This document shows positions 11,520 to 23,639 of a DNA stretch of 64,000 bases, in pieces; the stretch's first letter is position 1; the number at the start of each line of letters is the position of its first letter. The stretch is taken from the NCBI GenBank assembly GCA_025618425.1, contig CM046852.1, positions 6,407,566-6,471,565 on the forward strand. The letters run 5' to 3'. The position numbers and the translations under genes were made by a program. Source of the stretch: Heliocidaris tuberculata. Taxonomy: Eukaryota; Echinodermata; Echinoidea; Camarodonta; Echinometridae. The notes below the pieces were generated by a model. The model searched no databases, was not told where the DNA came from, and was given only the letters and a program-made list of their open reading frames with translations.

Positions 11520-13190
11520 GCACGCGTTATGTGAGGTATGAAAAGGAAATAAAGAGAAAGGTAAACGAAGGAGGGGTGAAGAAGTAAATTGAAAGGAGGC
11601 AGAAACGGCACAAAAGAGAAGGAAGAAAAGGAAAAGGGAAAAAAAGCTAACGAAAGAAGGAAGAAAGGTTAAAAGAAGCAGAAAGAACGAACTTGGAAGG
11701 AAAAAAAAATGAAACGGATAGATGGAAATAACTACATGAAAAAGGAGGAATGAAAATTAGAGAAAAGGTGAAAGATGGAGCGGGAGGAAATGAAATAGAG
11801 AATTAAGGAATGGGAAGAATTCCAAGGAAAGAATGAAGAAATGTACACCCAGTAAACGGAAAGAAGGAAAGGGGAGAACTAAGAAAGGGGAGAAGCGATA
11901 AAAGGACAGAAAAAAGGAAGAAGGAAAAGTAAACAACAAACAAAAAAGATGGAGGAAAAAAAATCATCGACAAGACTGATAAAAAAAAGAGGATAAGGAA
12001 TATATTGGGATAGATCGAGAGATTAAAAGAGGATAGAGAGAAAAATAAAAATATTGGAACAGACCGACAGAGTAAAAAAAATGGATAGAGAGAATATTGA
12101 GAGACTGAAAAAAAAATAAGGAAAGAAGAAAAGTGCACTGAGGAAAAATCAGAGGGTATGTAGTAAGACTCCCCCTCCCCCGGAAAAAAAAAACGAAAAC
12201 GAAAAACAACAGGAATGAGCATGAACATAACCCATATACATGAAAAGCTTTTCTCTCTCCATTGACTAAAATTTTCCCAGGCGCGTATGTTCACATTCCG
12301 CCCTCTTTTTTTTTTTTTTTTTTCTTTCTTTGTCTGTTTGTTGCTTATCTAAAGAATTTGACACCTGCACCGCGTGCGCGCTCTGGTGAAATAAAAGTTC
12401 TATTCATAGTATGTGCATTGTAGTCTGCTAAGTCAGACTTCAAAGAATACTTCGTGTAACACGGTCCAGTGAAGAAATAAAACATATCTCGGAAAATGTA
12501 AGTTTTATACAAACTATAATTTTGCTTTCTTCGGTTGAATTTGCAAAAAATAAATGAAAAGAGGTAACATTTGATCGTGAAATATAGAAAGAGAATTAGA
12601 GTCAACCTCGGGCCTGAATGAGATCTGAAAGTCTTGTGTTCGAAACTAGATACCAAACTCCCATTCAGACCTTGTCAAGTTTCGAATAAGTTTCTGTAGA
12701 ATACGAGAAATTATGGATCGAATGTCACTTTCCTGGCAATTTTTAAATTGTGCGCGAAATATGGTCACCCCCATCATAGTAACATGCAGGAAAGGGAAAA
12801 GGGGGATGAGAAAGAAATTGTAGAAGTGATAAAAGGACAGAAAAAAGGGAAGTAAGAAAGGTAAAGAACAACATCGACAGACTGATAAGGAATATATTAA
12901 TTAGAGCAGATCGAGAGACTGAAAGGATAAAAAGAAAAATATGAATAGTGGAATAGATCGAGAGAGAAGATTGCAGATTGTGAATATTTCGGAAAGATAG
13001 AGAGACTGATAGAGGATGGGGAAGAAGAAAGAATACTGAGATAGATTAAGGGACTGAAATAGGAAATAATAGAAGGAATATTGGGACAGATCGAGACTGA
13101 AAGAAAAAAAAATAAACAGGAAAAGTGCACTGATGAAACTTCGGAGGGTGCAAAGTAAGACCCCCCCCCGACATGAAAAGCTTTTATCCT
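11520..13190. repeat. Purine-rich satellite-like region with a direct duplication
   Basis: Strongly A/G-rich plus strand. The segment from about 11867 to 12262 (GATAAAAGGACAGAAAAAAG ... GTGCACTGA ... ACATGAAAAGCTTTT) is repeated in the same order at about 12808-13186, with divergence. No gene. Open frames here are low-complexity artefacts. Confidence 0.7.
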
Positions 13191-13990
13191 ACAAACACCA
13201 TACGCCTCTGACTCTGAGCCCCTCTCGTTTATCTCTCGCGACCTTCACTCAGTCACTAGCCATCACTTTTTCATTTCACTCTCTGAAACAACACACACAC
13301 AATCCGGTCACAACACATCATGTACACGCTAACATCATGTACACACACATCATGTACACACACGCTAGCATACATTTCCCTGCTGGCAGCATGCATCGTC
13401 TCAAAGTACAGTGCGAGCGAGCTACCAAACGCGCGTGCGCTGCTTTTTTTCAGTTTGGAAGCTAAGCGGCAGGACGCAGGCGGACGCCAGTCGTCCTACA
13501 ACGGTAGGACGAATTCTTTCTCCCGATGTCAAACACAGAATTGGGACGCTCCGGCGCAGGGCAATCCAGGCCAAGTGCGCGCAAAATTCGTCCCTCATCG
13601 TTCCAAGCGGTATCCGTCGGTAGAACGCCATCGATAATAAATATCCCATCCCTTAATTAGTATGCCAATGACAAGTTTCAGGACAATTTAATAATCCCTT
13701 CATAGAAATTTCTAATGAGTTGTAATCCTCCTTTTGTCACTTTTGCACAATACCTTGGAAGTCAGAATGCTTTGAATAGGCTGCAAACTTTAAACCCTCA
13801 AAAGTAATTTCTCAAAAGTAACATTCTGTGGGATTGGACATTCTACTCTTTGTACAGTGGGTTAGAAACATCTAATGCTAATGATTTATATATCATTTTA
13901 ATGCTGAGAATCTACTTTTTCAGAATCAGACCTTAACTAAAAATTCATATCTGGCAACTTTTTGGTGATTTTGTGGAGACTGGTCACATT
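13191..13990. other. Intergenic or 3' flank of the FERM gene
   Basis: Holds a short CATCATGTACACAC tandem (13315-13365) and a CpG-rich island (13400-13640). A linker or RING exon of the FERM gene was looked for on the minus strand and not found. Confidence 0.4.
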
Positions 13991-14057
13991 TGCTGCAGCA
14001 TTTTTTTCAAAGGCAGTTCACACCATCATGTTTGTCCAAGTCTAAATGTATACTTAC

Positions 14058-14241
14058 TCTGAAGAACGTATGTGACTCTGTAAATGCTCTGAACAGAGCC
14101 TGAGCAATCTTCCTGGAGCTGAGGCGGAACTTGAGCGCTGCAAGTACGTCTTCAACCCCCGTGCCTCCCGATGATCGGTAGTAGTGGACTGAGAAGTGAT
14201 TCTGATGATACGAGACTTTACTGATGTCTTCATATTTGATA
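14058..14241 (-). CDS. mylip: MYLIP/IDOL-like FERM protein, exon encoding end of FERM F3
   Basis: This 184-nt exon follows a TTCACACAG acceptor, completes the split codon and reads SIKYEDISKVSYHQNHFSVHYY. It continues to KFRLSSRKIAQALFRAFTES and HTFFR, the closing F3 (PTB/PH-like) strand and helix; the last helix matches the family pattern A-L-[YF]-R-A-x-[TE]-E-[ST]-H-x-F-[YF]-R. It ends in phase 0 at AGA|GTAAGTATA. Together with the three upstream exons it gives 253 codons without a stop. The linker and RING exons expected further left were not found in the remaining 14 kb and may lie beyond the window. Without them the ligase identity is by FERM similarity only. Confidence 0.88.
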
Positions 14242-14825
14242 CTGTGTGAATACAAAGCATAGTTGTAACAATATTTATCATAGTAATAGTAGGTTCATAA
14301 ACATACATGTATTATGATATAACACATCTAAGAGCTTCAAAAGAGCTTTGGAAATTACAACCCCTCATTTGGCTCTACCAATTGTTTTTATAAGCACAGT
14401 GCATTCAGGAGTTGAGAGTGGTAAATATACATTAATGTCTTGCCAAAGGGCATTAGACATGGTTCTCAAACAATTTGATATTTAGTGAATAATGAAGAGA
14501 TGATGCTATCAGTTTATGAGTAGAATTAGTCTAGAGCAATCTTGTATTTTTGACTTGCAAATAAATGGAATTAAATTTCTTTTCTTTCTTAACGGTCATA
14601 TCTCGGCCAGTTTCATTACACTGTATTTCAAAATGATAATACCATTCGTAACAATAACAAGTTCTTTTCTATCAACAACTATGACAATTATAATAAACTT
14701 AATAATTCTAATAGTAATAAGAATAATGACAAGAAGAAGAAGAAGAAAAATAGTTAAGATAATAAAGAAATAGATAAATAGATAGTAATGATGATAATAC
14801 TACTACGACCACTCCTGGAACTATG

Positions 14826-14835
14826 ACTTTTACTT

Positions 14836-14871
<36 letters not shown>

Positions 14872-14880
14872 TAATAATAA
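14826..14880. repeat. (CTA)n microsatellite beside the FERM exon
   Basis: A CTA run lies about 35 bases beyond the donor of the exon at 14914-15135, in the intron. Confidence 0.9.
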
Positions 14881-14913
14881 TAACATTTTTAACAGTTACA
14901 ATTTTCTCCTCAC

Positions 14914-15135
14914 CTGTGCATAAGTTCCCTGCCCTGTGATAAGATCTGTAACCCTGTTGTACAAACACCAATAACGACTTGAACCCTCTCCTTGGTCTCG
15001 GCTGAGAAGTATTCCACACCATACCCTGATAGTTTGCTCACGTTGCTAATAAACTGTATCTCAGCGAACGTTGGTGTCATGGTGTCTGACATCACATCGC
15101 GATGAGCAGTCAGAACTTCACTTAGTGTTTCCTCA
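14914..15135 (-). CDS. mylip: MYLIP/IDOL-like FERM protein, exon encoding FERM F2 end/F3 start
   Basis: This 222-nt exon starts after a GCACACAG acceptor, in phase with the previous exon (the split codon gives Ser). It contains SEETLSEVLTAHRDVM, a helix with AEIQFISNVSKLSGYGVEYF, and VVIGVCTTGLQIL. The pattern E-x6-S-x-L-x2-YG-V followed by the IGV-x2-GL strand is the standard F2-to-F3 transition of FERM domains. The exon ends in phase 2 at CACAG|GTGAGG. It is separated from the previous exon by a roughly 9.6-kb intron that holds a hAT element, foldback elements and the splice-donor minisatellite. Confidence 0.9.
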
Positions 15136-15550
15136 CTGTGTGCAAATATCAAATATAAATAACATGCATGTATATCTGTTCAATTATATATTAATGTTGT
15201 TAAAACAGTAATAAAGGGATCAAGATGGTTCTTAATCATTACTTTTGAACCATTTTGATCTTTTTTACTGTATCATGAACTAATCTGATCTCTTTTTACT
15301 GTATTTACATGTACATGTACATAAAAAATAGTTCATAATGGTTCATAATCATTACATGATTTATACAATAACTATACATGTACACCAAAGAATTGTTTCA
15401 GATAATAGGAGTACCTAATGACATACATTCATACTCTACACATTACAAATGTCCAGGAATGAACACATCTTAACCCATTGGTGACAGGAATGGGGTGGTC
15501 CTTACATGTATGTTAACCCTATGTGAATTAAAGAATTCAGCAGTCAACAG

Positions 15551-15690
15551 GGGAGCGTTTCATCAAGCATTTTGTCAGTGATTTTTACTGACAAATTTGC
15601 TCTCAGCCAATCAGATGCAAGGATTTCAGTAGCTTATAACAGTTGTCAGTAAAAATCACTGACAAAACACTTGATGAAACGCTCTCCGGG
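15551..15690. mobile_element. 140-bp foldback MITE
   Basis: AGCGTTTCATCAAG near 15554 and its complement near 15684 start arms of about 45 bp, both containing TTTTGTCAGTGATTTTTACT. The centre holds AGCCAATCAGATG, like the MITE at 24169. Confidence 0.75.
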
Positions 15691-18104
15691 TTAAAACTGA
15701 GTGATTTTGTAAACTATAAGCCCTACATGTACATGTACATGTAGTTAATTCACTTACACTACCTGCACATGTGTGTACATATCTGCATCTTTTAGACCCC
15801 TTCAAGTATGATCAATTTGAAAAGCAACAAAGAGCAACCATGTTATGCAGTCATCTAAAATGAATGTATGCATACATTGTGCATGTATGTTCCCTAAAAT
15901 ATCTTTGTATATATACATGTATGCAGAGTATAGTTACTTTCCTAAAAATCTATTATTGATATATATCACAAAGACAGAGAAAGAGAGAAAAATTAACAAG
16001 AAAATCATGTAAATAAAATGGCAAACATGTCAAGATACATGTACATGTAGTCTCAATAATGTTTCATCTTTGAAGTTTCAACATTCAATAATCTTTCACG
16101 TACATGTACATGTATGTTACGTCATCAAATAGAGCAAGTGAACTTCAAGTTCACTTTGATGACACACACAACTTAATCCTTGTTAAGGCATAACCTGATC
16201 TCTATAAACAGACATGGCCAAATTCAAGGAAATTTTCACCATGGGGTCATCCATAGCCCCCCTCATAGTTAATAGTCTTGTTTCGAGCCGGAAACCATGC
16301 ATACATATAAGATCTCAATTAACACTTGGCAAAGGGTGAGGGGGAAGACCCATGACGTTCAATGATTTCACTCTCTCCCTCTCTGTTACTCTCTCTCTAG
16401 AGATTTTTCTCTTTTTCTTTCTCTATCTCTCTCTCTATCTCTCTCTCTCTCTCACTCTTAATTTCACTTTCTCTTCTGAGCCTCACTCTGGACCCAGAAA
16501 TACACTCGGGTCAATCATATCACGCTGGGATCAACAAAAAATTTAACCTTTTCTTTCAGAGGAGGGGTCATTTTAAAATCAGAGTAAAAGAAAATAAGGG
16601 GAAGATGGGGTCCTCCTACATGTATCACTTCATAATGAAATAATAGGGTACAATTTGAGGCCATTTAGAAGTTTAGAGGGTCATTTGTTGTCTTATTGTC
16701 GAGTCCTGCCTATATGCATTGTATTTTAAATCCAATGCAGCCACGTAAGCTTAGCTAGGCATAAAGTGTTTTAAAGTCATTTTAACTCACAAGAAATTTT
16801 CATGAATTGAAAAATTCAGTGTTGTGTCAGTGTACAGTAATTCAATTTCACAATAGAATGAATTTTTGCAAGTCTGAACCACTCGTGAAATTCACAAAAT
16901 ATGCGCATGTACATTTATGGTTTTAGGTTCTACATTTTATTTAATCAATGTACATGTATGTATAACTGGACAGTTTGTAATTAGTTCATGTTACAAATGA
17001 CCCTGAAATGACCCAATTTGTACACGCACGCACATTCGTTTTAGTGGACGCGCTATTTATCACACTGGTGCGCGCATTGTGGTGCATAATGTATTTATCT
17101 GCACATGTGCACATTGTAACTAGAATCTGGCTTACTGTGTTTCAATGTTCACTTCATGATTGTAACATTGAAGACGACCTGCTAATCTGACTTCACTATC
17201 GAGATTCGCTTCCTGTAGATTACCCACAGTTGCATGCAGTTCAAACTACACACACACAGAGCTCACTTTGAGTTTCATGAATTACTACCCCATCCCCCCA
17301 CAATACTTGAAGTACATTACATACAGAATGTGTTCCATTATAATGAAAGGAGAAGTATAATCAGGGAAATGGGAGATTCTCCCTGGTATGCACATGTATC
17401 CTGTTCTCCTGTATGTGATATATTTGGCACAGATACAATGTGCAGATGGCGATACATGAAGTCTACCCCTGCATGTACATGTAGGCCTACATATGTGCGA
17501 TTAGATTTCCAGATGGCTTCATTGAAAGTCAGACGTGTGTTTACTTCATAAATTCTTCTGCAAATTCAATTTGTATGAGAGAACAACCTGCCCAGTTTGA
17601 ACATATGAAAACAGTACGTCATCACTGCGGGTAGCTACATGTAGGCCACCTAATGACATCATCAATAGACTGCATTCACATACAAAGAAAAAAGGGTGTA
17701 ATGAATTGCAAAATTTTCAAATCTCACTTTTCTGGTGCATGATAATGTAAGATCTAAGTCAATTTCTTCCTCTTAAAAATACCTTTTTCTTTCAATTCTT
17801 GATTTCGCTGACCTTGAATGTAACAGAGTGCTAGATTTATCTTGCTTGTAAACACAGAGAGCATGGGAAATTATGCTTTTAGTTGCTTATTCACAAAAAC
17901 AAGTGAATGAGTAAATTACGCAATGCGTAATAAATGTCCCCGCCGGAAGTGCAGATCTGTGGAAATTAACTAGCCTGAACCTTAAAACTTCAGTGAAAAA
18001 CTTTAGTGAATAAAATAATAATGTTACTGCATGCAAAAGAAGAGAATGCCAACAATGCATGTATACAACTGAAATATAAAACATGAAAACATTATGAACC
18101 TTCA
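15691..18104. other. FERM gene flank/intron, no exon seen
   Basis: AT-rich sequence with TACATGTA palindromes, CT microsatellites near 16370-16460 and no recognised exon. It belongs to the large intron between FERM exons. Confidence 0.5.
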
Positions 18105-18690
18105 GCCATTTTGAATAAATTTGCATAAATTTGCATGAATAATGAATTTCAAAATTCTGTGTAGAAGTTTGGAAGCCCCCACCCAGCCCTATCAGATAAA
18201 ACAATCGGAATCAAAATCCGATGTGAAATAGAGGAGAAGTAGCATTTTTCGTCAATTTTGAATAAATTTGCATAAATTTGCATAATTAATGAATTTCAAA
18301 ATTCTGTGTAGAAGTTTGGAAGCCCCCACCCAGCCCTATCAGAGAAAACAATCGGAATCAAAATCCGATGTGAAATAGAGGAGAAGTAGCATTTTTCGTC
18401 AATTTTGAATAAATTTGCATAAATTTGCATAATTAATGAATTTCAAAATTCTGTGTAGAAGTTTGGAAGCCCCCACCCAGCCCTATCAGATAAAACAATC
18501 GGAATCAAAATCCGATGTGAAATAGAGAAGTAGCATTTTTCGTCGATTTTGAATAAATTTGCATAAATTTGCATAATTAATGAATTTCAAAATTCTGTGT
18601 AGCAGTTTGGAAGCCCTATCAGATAAAACAATCGGAATCAAAATCGGCCAAGAAATGACAGAGAAGTAGCATTTTCTAACATTTGAGCAC
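18105..18690. repeat. 147-bp tandem repeat, about four copies
   Basis: ACCCAGCCCTATCAGA recurs at 18181, 18328 and 18475 (147-bp spacing), with a fourth, deleted copy after it. Each unit contains a doubled AAATTTGCATA motif. Confidence 0.9.
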
Positions 18691-18800
18691 ACACGGACAG
18701 ACGGACGGACGGACGGACGGACGGACGGACACACACACACACGCACACACGAACGGAGCCCGTTTCATAGTCCCCTCACGAACTTCGTTCGGCGGGGACA
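18690..18800. repeat. (GGAC)n/(CA)n tract and hairpin tail
   Basis: (ACGG)n then (CA)n then CCCCTCACGAACTTCGTTCG, joined to the 147-bp repeats. The block looks like the end of a dispersed non-autonomous repeat. Confidence 0.6.
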
Positions 18801-18915
18801 AAAAAATAGGTACTTCAGAGGCTCGTTCACATTGGCAAACTGTTGAGTGGCGTTTTTTTTTTTAAACGTGTAATTGAAGGTGGTGAAGTGCAACACAGTT
18901 CCTAAACGTACATGT

Positions 18916-20076
18916 AGGAGAATGAAACCCTGGGGAAATATCCATTTCAATGTAAAGAGAGGATAGAGAGAAGCAATTTTCAAAAAGTTCAATCAAAATC
19001 GGTTACGAAATGAAAAAGTTATGAAAGTTTGAAAAGTCTTAATTTAACTTTCTATGGCGATCCTCAAATTGGCAATGTTGCTTCAAAATGGCAGGTTTAG
19101 TAGTACAACTCTCAATATGTTTTGTACACAAAATTTCATATTTTCTCCATTATCTCTAAAGATGTCTTTTTGTGAACTCAACATATGTTTTGACAAATAC
19201 GTTTTCCCATGATATATCTTGAGCTAAGGAGACAAGCTGCACCTTGAGAGATAATTGGGAAAATATGAAATTTTGTGTACAAAACGTATGGAGAGTTGTA
19301 CTACTAAACCTGCCACTTTGAGGGAACATTGCCAATTTGAGGATCACCATAGATAGTAAATTGAGATTTTTCAAACTTTCATAACTTTCCCATTTCATAA
19401 CTTTCTCATTTCATATTAAACCGATTTTGATGGAACTTTTTTTCAATTGCTTCTCTCTATCCTCTCGTCATTAAAGGAAACCAAAACCCAAGGAGAGAAT
19501 CAATGTTATTGGAAAGTGAAAATTCAGAGAAGCACTTTACAAAAAAGTTTCATTAAAATTGGTTAAAAAATGAGAGAGTTATGGAAGTTTGAAAAGTCTC
19601 GTTTTACTTTCTATGGGGATCCTCAAATTGGCAAAATTGCTTCAAAATGGCTGATTTTGTGAACAACTCTCCATTTGTTTTGTACACAGATTTTCAGATT
19701 TTCCCCGATTATCTTTCAAGGTGCAGTTAATCTCCTGATGAGCTCAACATATATAATGGGAAAATGTATTTTACACCACATATGTCGAGTTCAGGAGGAG
19801 ACAAGGAGCACCCTGAGAGATAATGGGGAAAATCTGAAAATCTGTGTACAAAACAAATGGAGAGTTGTTCACAAAATCAGCCATTTTGAAGCAATTTTGC
19901 CAATTTGAGGATCCCCATAGACAAACTTCCATAACTCTCTCATTTTTTAACCAATTTTAATGAAACTTTTTGTAAAGTGCTTCTCTGAACTTTTACTTTC
20001 CAATAACATTGATTCTCTCCTTGGGTTTTGGTTTCCTTTAAAATTGATTTTTCCCCAGGGTTTTATTCTCTTTTAA
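18916..20076. mobile_element. Foldback element interrupted by a related foldback element
   Basis: The ends AGAATGAAACCCTGGGG (from 18919) and CCCCAGGGTTTTATTCTC (to 20070) pair, the right end next to TTAA (20073-20076). The left arm runs to about 19200 and the right arm from about 19240 to 19470, resuming after the inner insertion. Confidence 0.75.
19471..20041. mobile_element. Inner TTAA-flanked foldback element
   Basis: TTAA-AGGAAACCAAAACCCAAGG ... ending GGTTTCCT-TTAA. The two arms of about 270 bp are nearly perfect inverted copies. Sequence similarity to the outer element shows they belong to one superfamily. Confidence 0.8.
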
Positions 20077-20509
20077 AGATACACTCATGTGAAGCACATT
20101 ACCCTTAAAAACCTTCATGGTAAACCATAGCGGTTTACCACGTCATATGAACAAGGCATAGTGTGATTAATATGGGATACGAAGCTGACTAATAATCAGT
20201 GAGATTCTTATTGTCAACACATGCAAAAAACATGAAAGAACATATGAAAAAATCAGGGGACTTCTAATAGTGATTCAAAATCCTCTATGAATCTCAGTTA
20301 ATACTGCAGTGTGTGAACGGCTTTAATGTGTGGGCAGTGCACTGTGGGTAGTCCACCTTATGACATCATCAATGTGGGTAGTTCACTGTAGGTAGTGATG
20401 ATTTGACATTTCTGTTCAATTATCAGTCTTCTCAGTCGACGCATTGGTTGAACTGCCCCTCTCAGATTGTGAGTTACATGTACATGTGCTGTAAATCATA
20501 TCTGCACAT

Positions 20510-22388
20510 TAGGGGTGGGAGTTTCGGGTATTTTTTCAATTCGGGAACCCGACTATTTTTCGGGCGGGTTCCCGGTTACCCGAAAATGATATAACGCGAA
20601 TTACAAGCCAATATTTACCCCTAAGAAGCTACAAACACTGTGGGAAAACTCCTTTGTGTTTGGCAACTGAAATAAACCATTCGAGGAAAAAAAAAACAAC
20701 AAAAACAACAACAACAACAACAAAACAGGCGGAGGAAATCGCGTGGGCGCAAGACAGGATAGGCATAAGCCGCCTAAATCTAATCTGTAGAAATTGTCTA
20801 CCGTCTAATCATGCCAGCGCGCCAGCGCCTTAGGTAGTCACGCGCGGTCAACAGTCCTCGCACATGTTTATCCAAAATACATGAATGTACATGAACTTAT
20901 AAAAAAGGAAGGGGAATACAAAGAAATCTTATGAAGAAAAACTCGTTTGAGACATGATCATGATGATTCTTAATAATTTTGTACGGGCAGCTCTTGGGAA
21001 TTTTGACATCGTGATCGTAGAGATCGAGTCACTTACTCACTTTGTACACAAACTTCACTGTTCACACGGAGTATTGATTTGCCTGGCGAAAATGGCGAGC
21101 TTTCTGTAGTATCTACACTCCTCATACTCTAATTATACACATTGCGAGTCCTCACGCACGCGGTCATCGTCTCACCAACAGTTTCATTCTCAACGTGTGA
21201 TCAACCCGCCAATTATTGAAATTCACACACACGTACCACTACTAGTACACATAAAATCATCAATACATGCCGGGTCCTCTCTCTTCGCCAGTAGCACCAT
21301 TGATATCATCATCGATCATCATAATCATCAAAGACATCATCATCATATCATCATTATCAAGATAATAACATCATCAAAACAATTATCTTCATCAGACATC
21401 AAATATCATCATTCATCAAACTCATCATTCATCAAAAAAAATCATCAAGCCAACATTTTCTTCTCTGTCCGACTGCAACTTCATCCTTTAACACACACAT
21501 GCGGTTCCCTTTTGAAATTCGATCTGTTTATACAAAGCGCCTTTCCGCCCAATGCCGCCGCGGTATATGAAAGGAAAAAAGAAAAAAGAAAAAAAAAAAA
21601 AGGCGCATACCTTCATTGGCTGGCTGGCATATGACTTGTCATGACTTGTTATTAACGGACCGCTCATGAAATGACGTCACAAGCCCAATTTTTATGAATG
21701 AAAATGTTAATCGCGCGCACTGTAGACATCCTTTGCTTCTCACAGCCTTGCTTTTCACTTGCTTCTCACAGCCTTGCTTTTCACTTTCGCATGAACAATG
21801 AAGGATATTATTTTGGATATATCGTTCATGTACTCTTAATCTGATTTCAGTAATTGGTAACTTCTTTGCTAAAGTTTCAGGATATTGTGACAGTGTCAGA
21901 TCGTGATCGTCGATGTTAAAAATACCTGTTTAATAGTGTACGAGTTGTGAGATGCCACGTGCGAGTGTGGAGCGACTGTTGAATATGCATGAGTTTGTAA
22001 ACCTTACGCCCGTTAATCGCTCATAGACTTATCGTTCACTGCAAAGAAGGGGGAAGGGTACTAAATGCAAATTATGTCATGGGTTCAATGAACCAATGAG
22101 CAGTCTCCGAATAGCGGCAGTGAGCTTTGCTCTCTGTGTATACGAATGTGTAAGGTTATGTTTCACAGTGAGTTGAACGAATCAAAAGCGCATCACTGCA
22201 ATGGTGCGCTAGAGCGCTACTAGGTCTATATAGTAAATGGCTGTTCGACGTTCATCTACCGCCTTGTCGTGTACATACATAGGTGATAATTAAATACTCA
22301 TTTTCGGGTATCGGTTATCTAATATTTTGACCCGGGTCCCGAGGCTCTCGGGCGGGACTCGGGTACCCGGTTTTTAGTCCCAGCCCTA
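20510..22388. mobile_element. Non-autonomous hAT element, 1.88 kb
   Basis: The ends TAGGGGTGGGA and TCCCAGCCCTA are imperfect inverted repeats, and the 8-bp target CTGCACAT is duplicated exactly at 20502-20509 and 22389-22396, diagnostic of hAT transposition. Subterminal GGGTACCCG-type repeats are present at both ends. The longest internal frame (21197-21634) is ATC-repeat-derived and not a transposase. Confidence 0.9.
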
Positions 22389-22813
22389 CTGCACATACTG
22401 TAAGAAGGTTAAATTTTGTTTGTTTTTTTCCTCACCTTTATGTGTGTATGTATTAATGTAAGTTTCTTCAAAGTGAGAATCACACTGGCATTGTAATTTC
22501 AGTGTAGATACAAATGTGAAGCCTACAATTCATTTTTTCCCTCTTTTTTCTTGTTGTTCTTTCTAGATCCCTCAACCAACCATACCATATCCATGTCCAT
22601 GGACAGGTGACCTGCACTTGTCCTAGAAAATCGACCCCGACCGCTCTTTTCCTCTCACACTCTCTAAAATCAAATACTCTCTCCCTCTCTCTCTCTGATT
22701 CACTAACTTCATTTTCTCATTCAGTCTCACCTTTACTTATTCTTTAACTCTCCCCCTTTCTCTCTCTCTCTTTATCTTCCTTTTTTTTTCTCTGTTACTT
22801 TACTCTCCCACTA

Positions 22814-23192
22814 GCCGGAATTCACAAAGGTGGTAATAGATTTAAACCACATGGTTTTTGCAGATTTTGTGGTGTAAGTGCGCATGATTTCACGCGTACA
22901 CTTAGAAAGATCCAATAATGAACACGCGTGATTGGCAAAGGGCGCAAAATTTACGGTAGTTGCCATGGTTTAGACCATGGTTTATGTAAATTTACGCACA
23001 GTTTATTTCAATTAATTTACATAAACCATGGTCTAAACCACGGCAACTAGCGTGAAATTTGTGCACTTTTCCAATCACGTGCGTTCATTATTGGATCTTT
23101 CTAAGTGTACGCACGAAGTCAAGCGCACTTGTATGCCACAAAATCGGCATAAACCATAGTATAAATCTAATGTCACCTTTGTGAATTCCGGC
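22814..23192. mobile_element. 379-bp foldback MITE
   Basis: GCCGGAATTCACAAAGG at the left pairs with CCTTTGTGAATTCCGGC at the right, and pairing continues through most of the element to a centre near 23000. No certain target duplication. Confidence 0.8.
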
Positions 23193-23639
23193 CTCTTTGT
23201 TTCAAGGTGAATGGGGCCATGTCTAGTGTACACCATGTGAAGGAACAGTTACTTACATGTAGATCATGCAATTACAGTGTTTTCATAGCACCCTTTTTCC
23301 TTCCTTCACATACATGTATATCTTGTTTCCCTTCACAGAATAAGATTTGACCAATAAAGCCCTCTTCCAATAATCCAAAGGAAACATAATTGATTTTCTA
23401 CATCCTCTACTTTATGGAATTGCACCTACATGTAAGAATGCTAATTTTTAAGGATTCAAGATACTGGGAAAGGTAGACAGGAATAAAATAGTAGATACGG
23501 TATTGACATGATTATAGTCTTGTACTATACATCAAAAAAAAATTATAGAATGGTGTGAAGATCTTGAAGAAAAATGTGTTTAGTGTATTGTTGGAAACAC
23601 AATAGTACTGCCCCTTTAGAGAAATACAGAAGATCTGGA

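Noticed and set aside
1..14000. A RING exon completing the MYLIP-like gene on the minus strand
   Set aside because: No Cys/His pattern of a RING was found in any minus-strand frame examined; the exon is probably outside the window.
21197..21634. 145-codon plus-strand frame inside the hAT element as a transposase
   Set aside because: It is His/Ile/Ser-rich because of ATC-type repeats, with no hAT dimerisation or catalytic motif.
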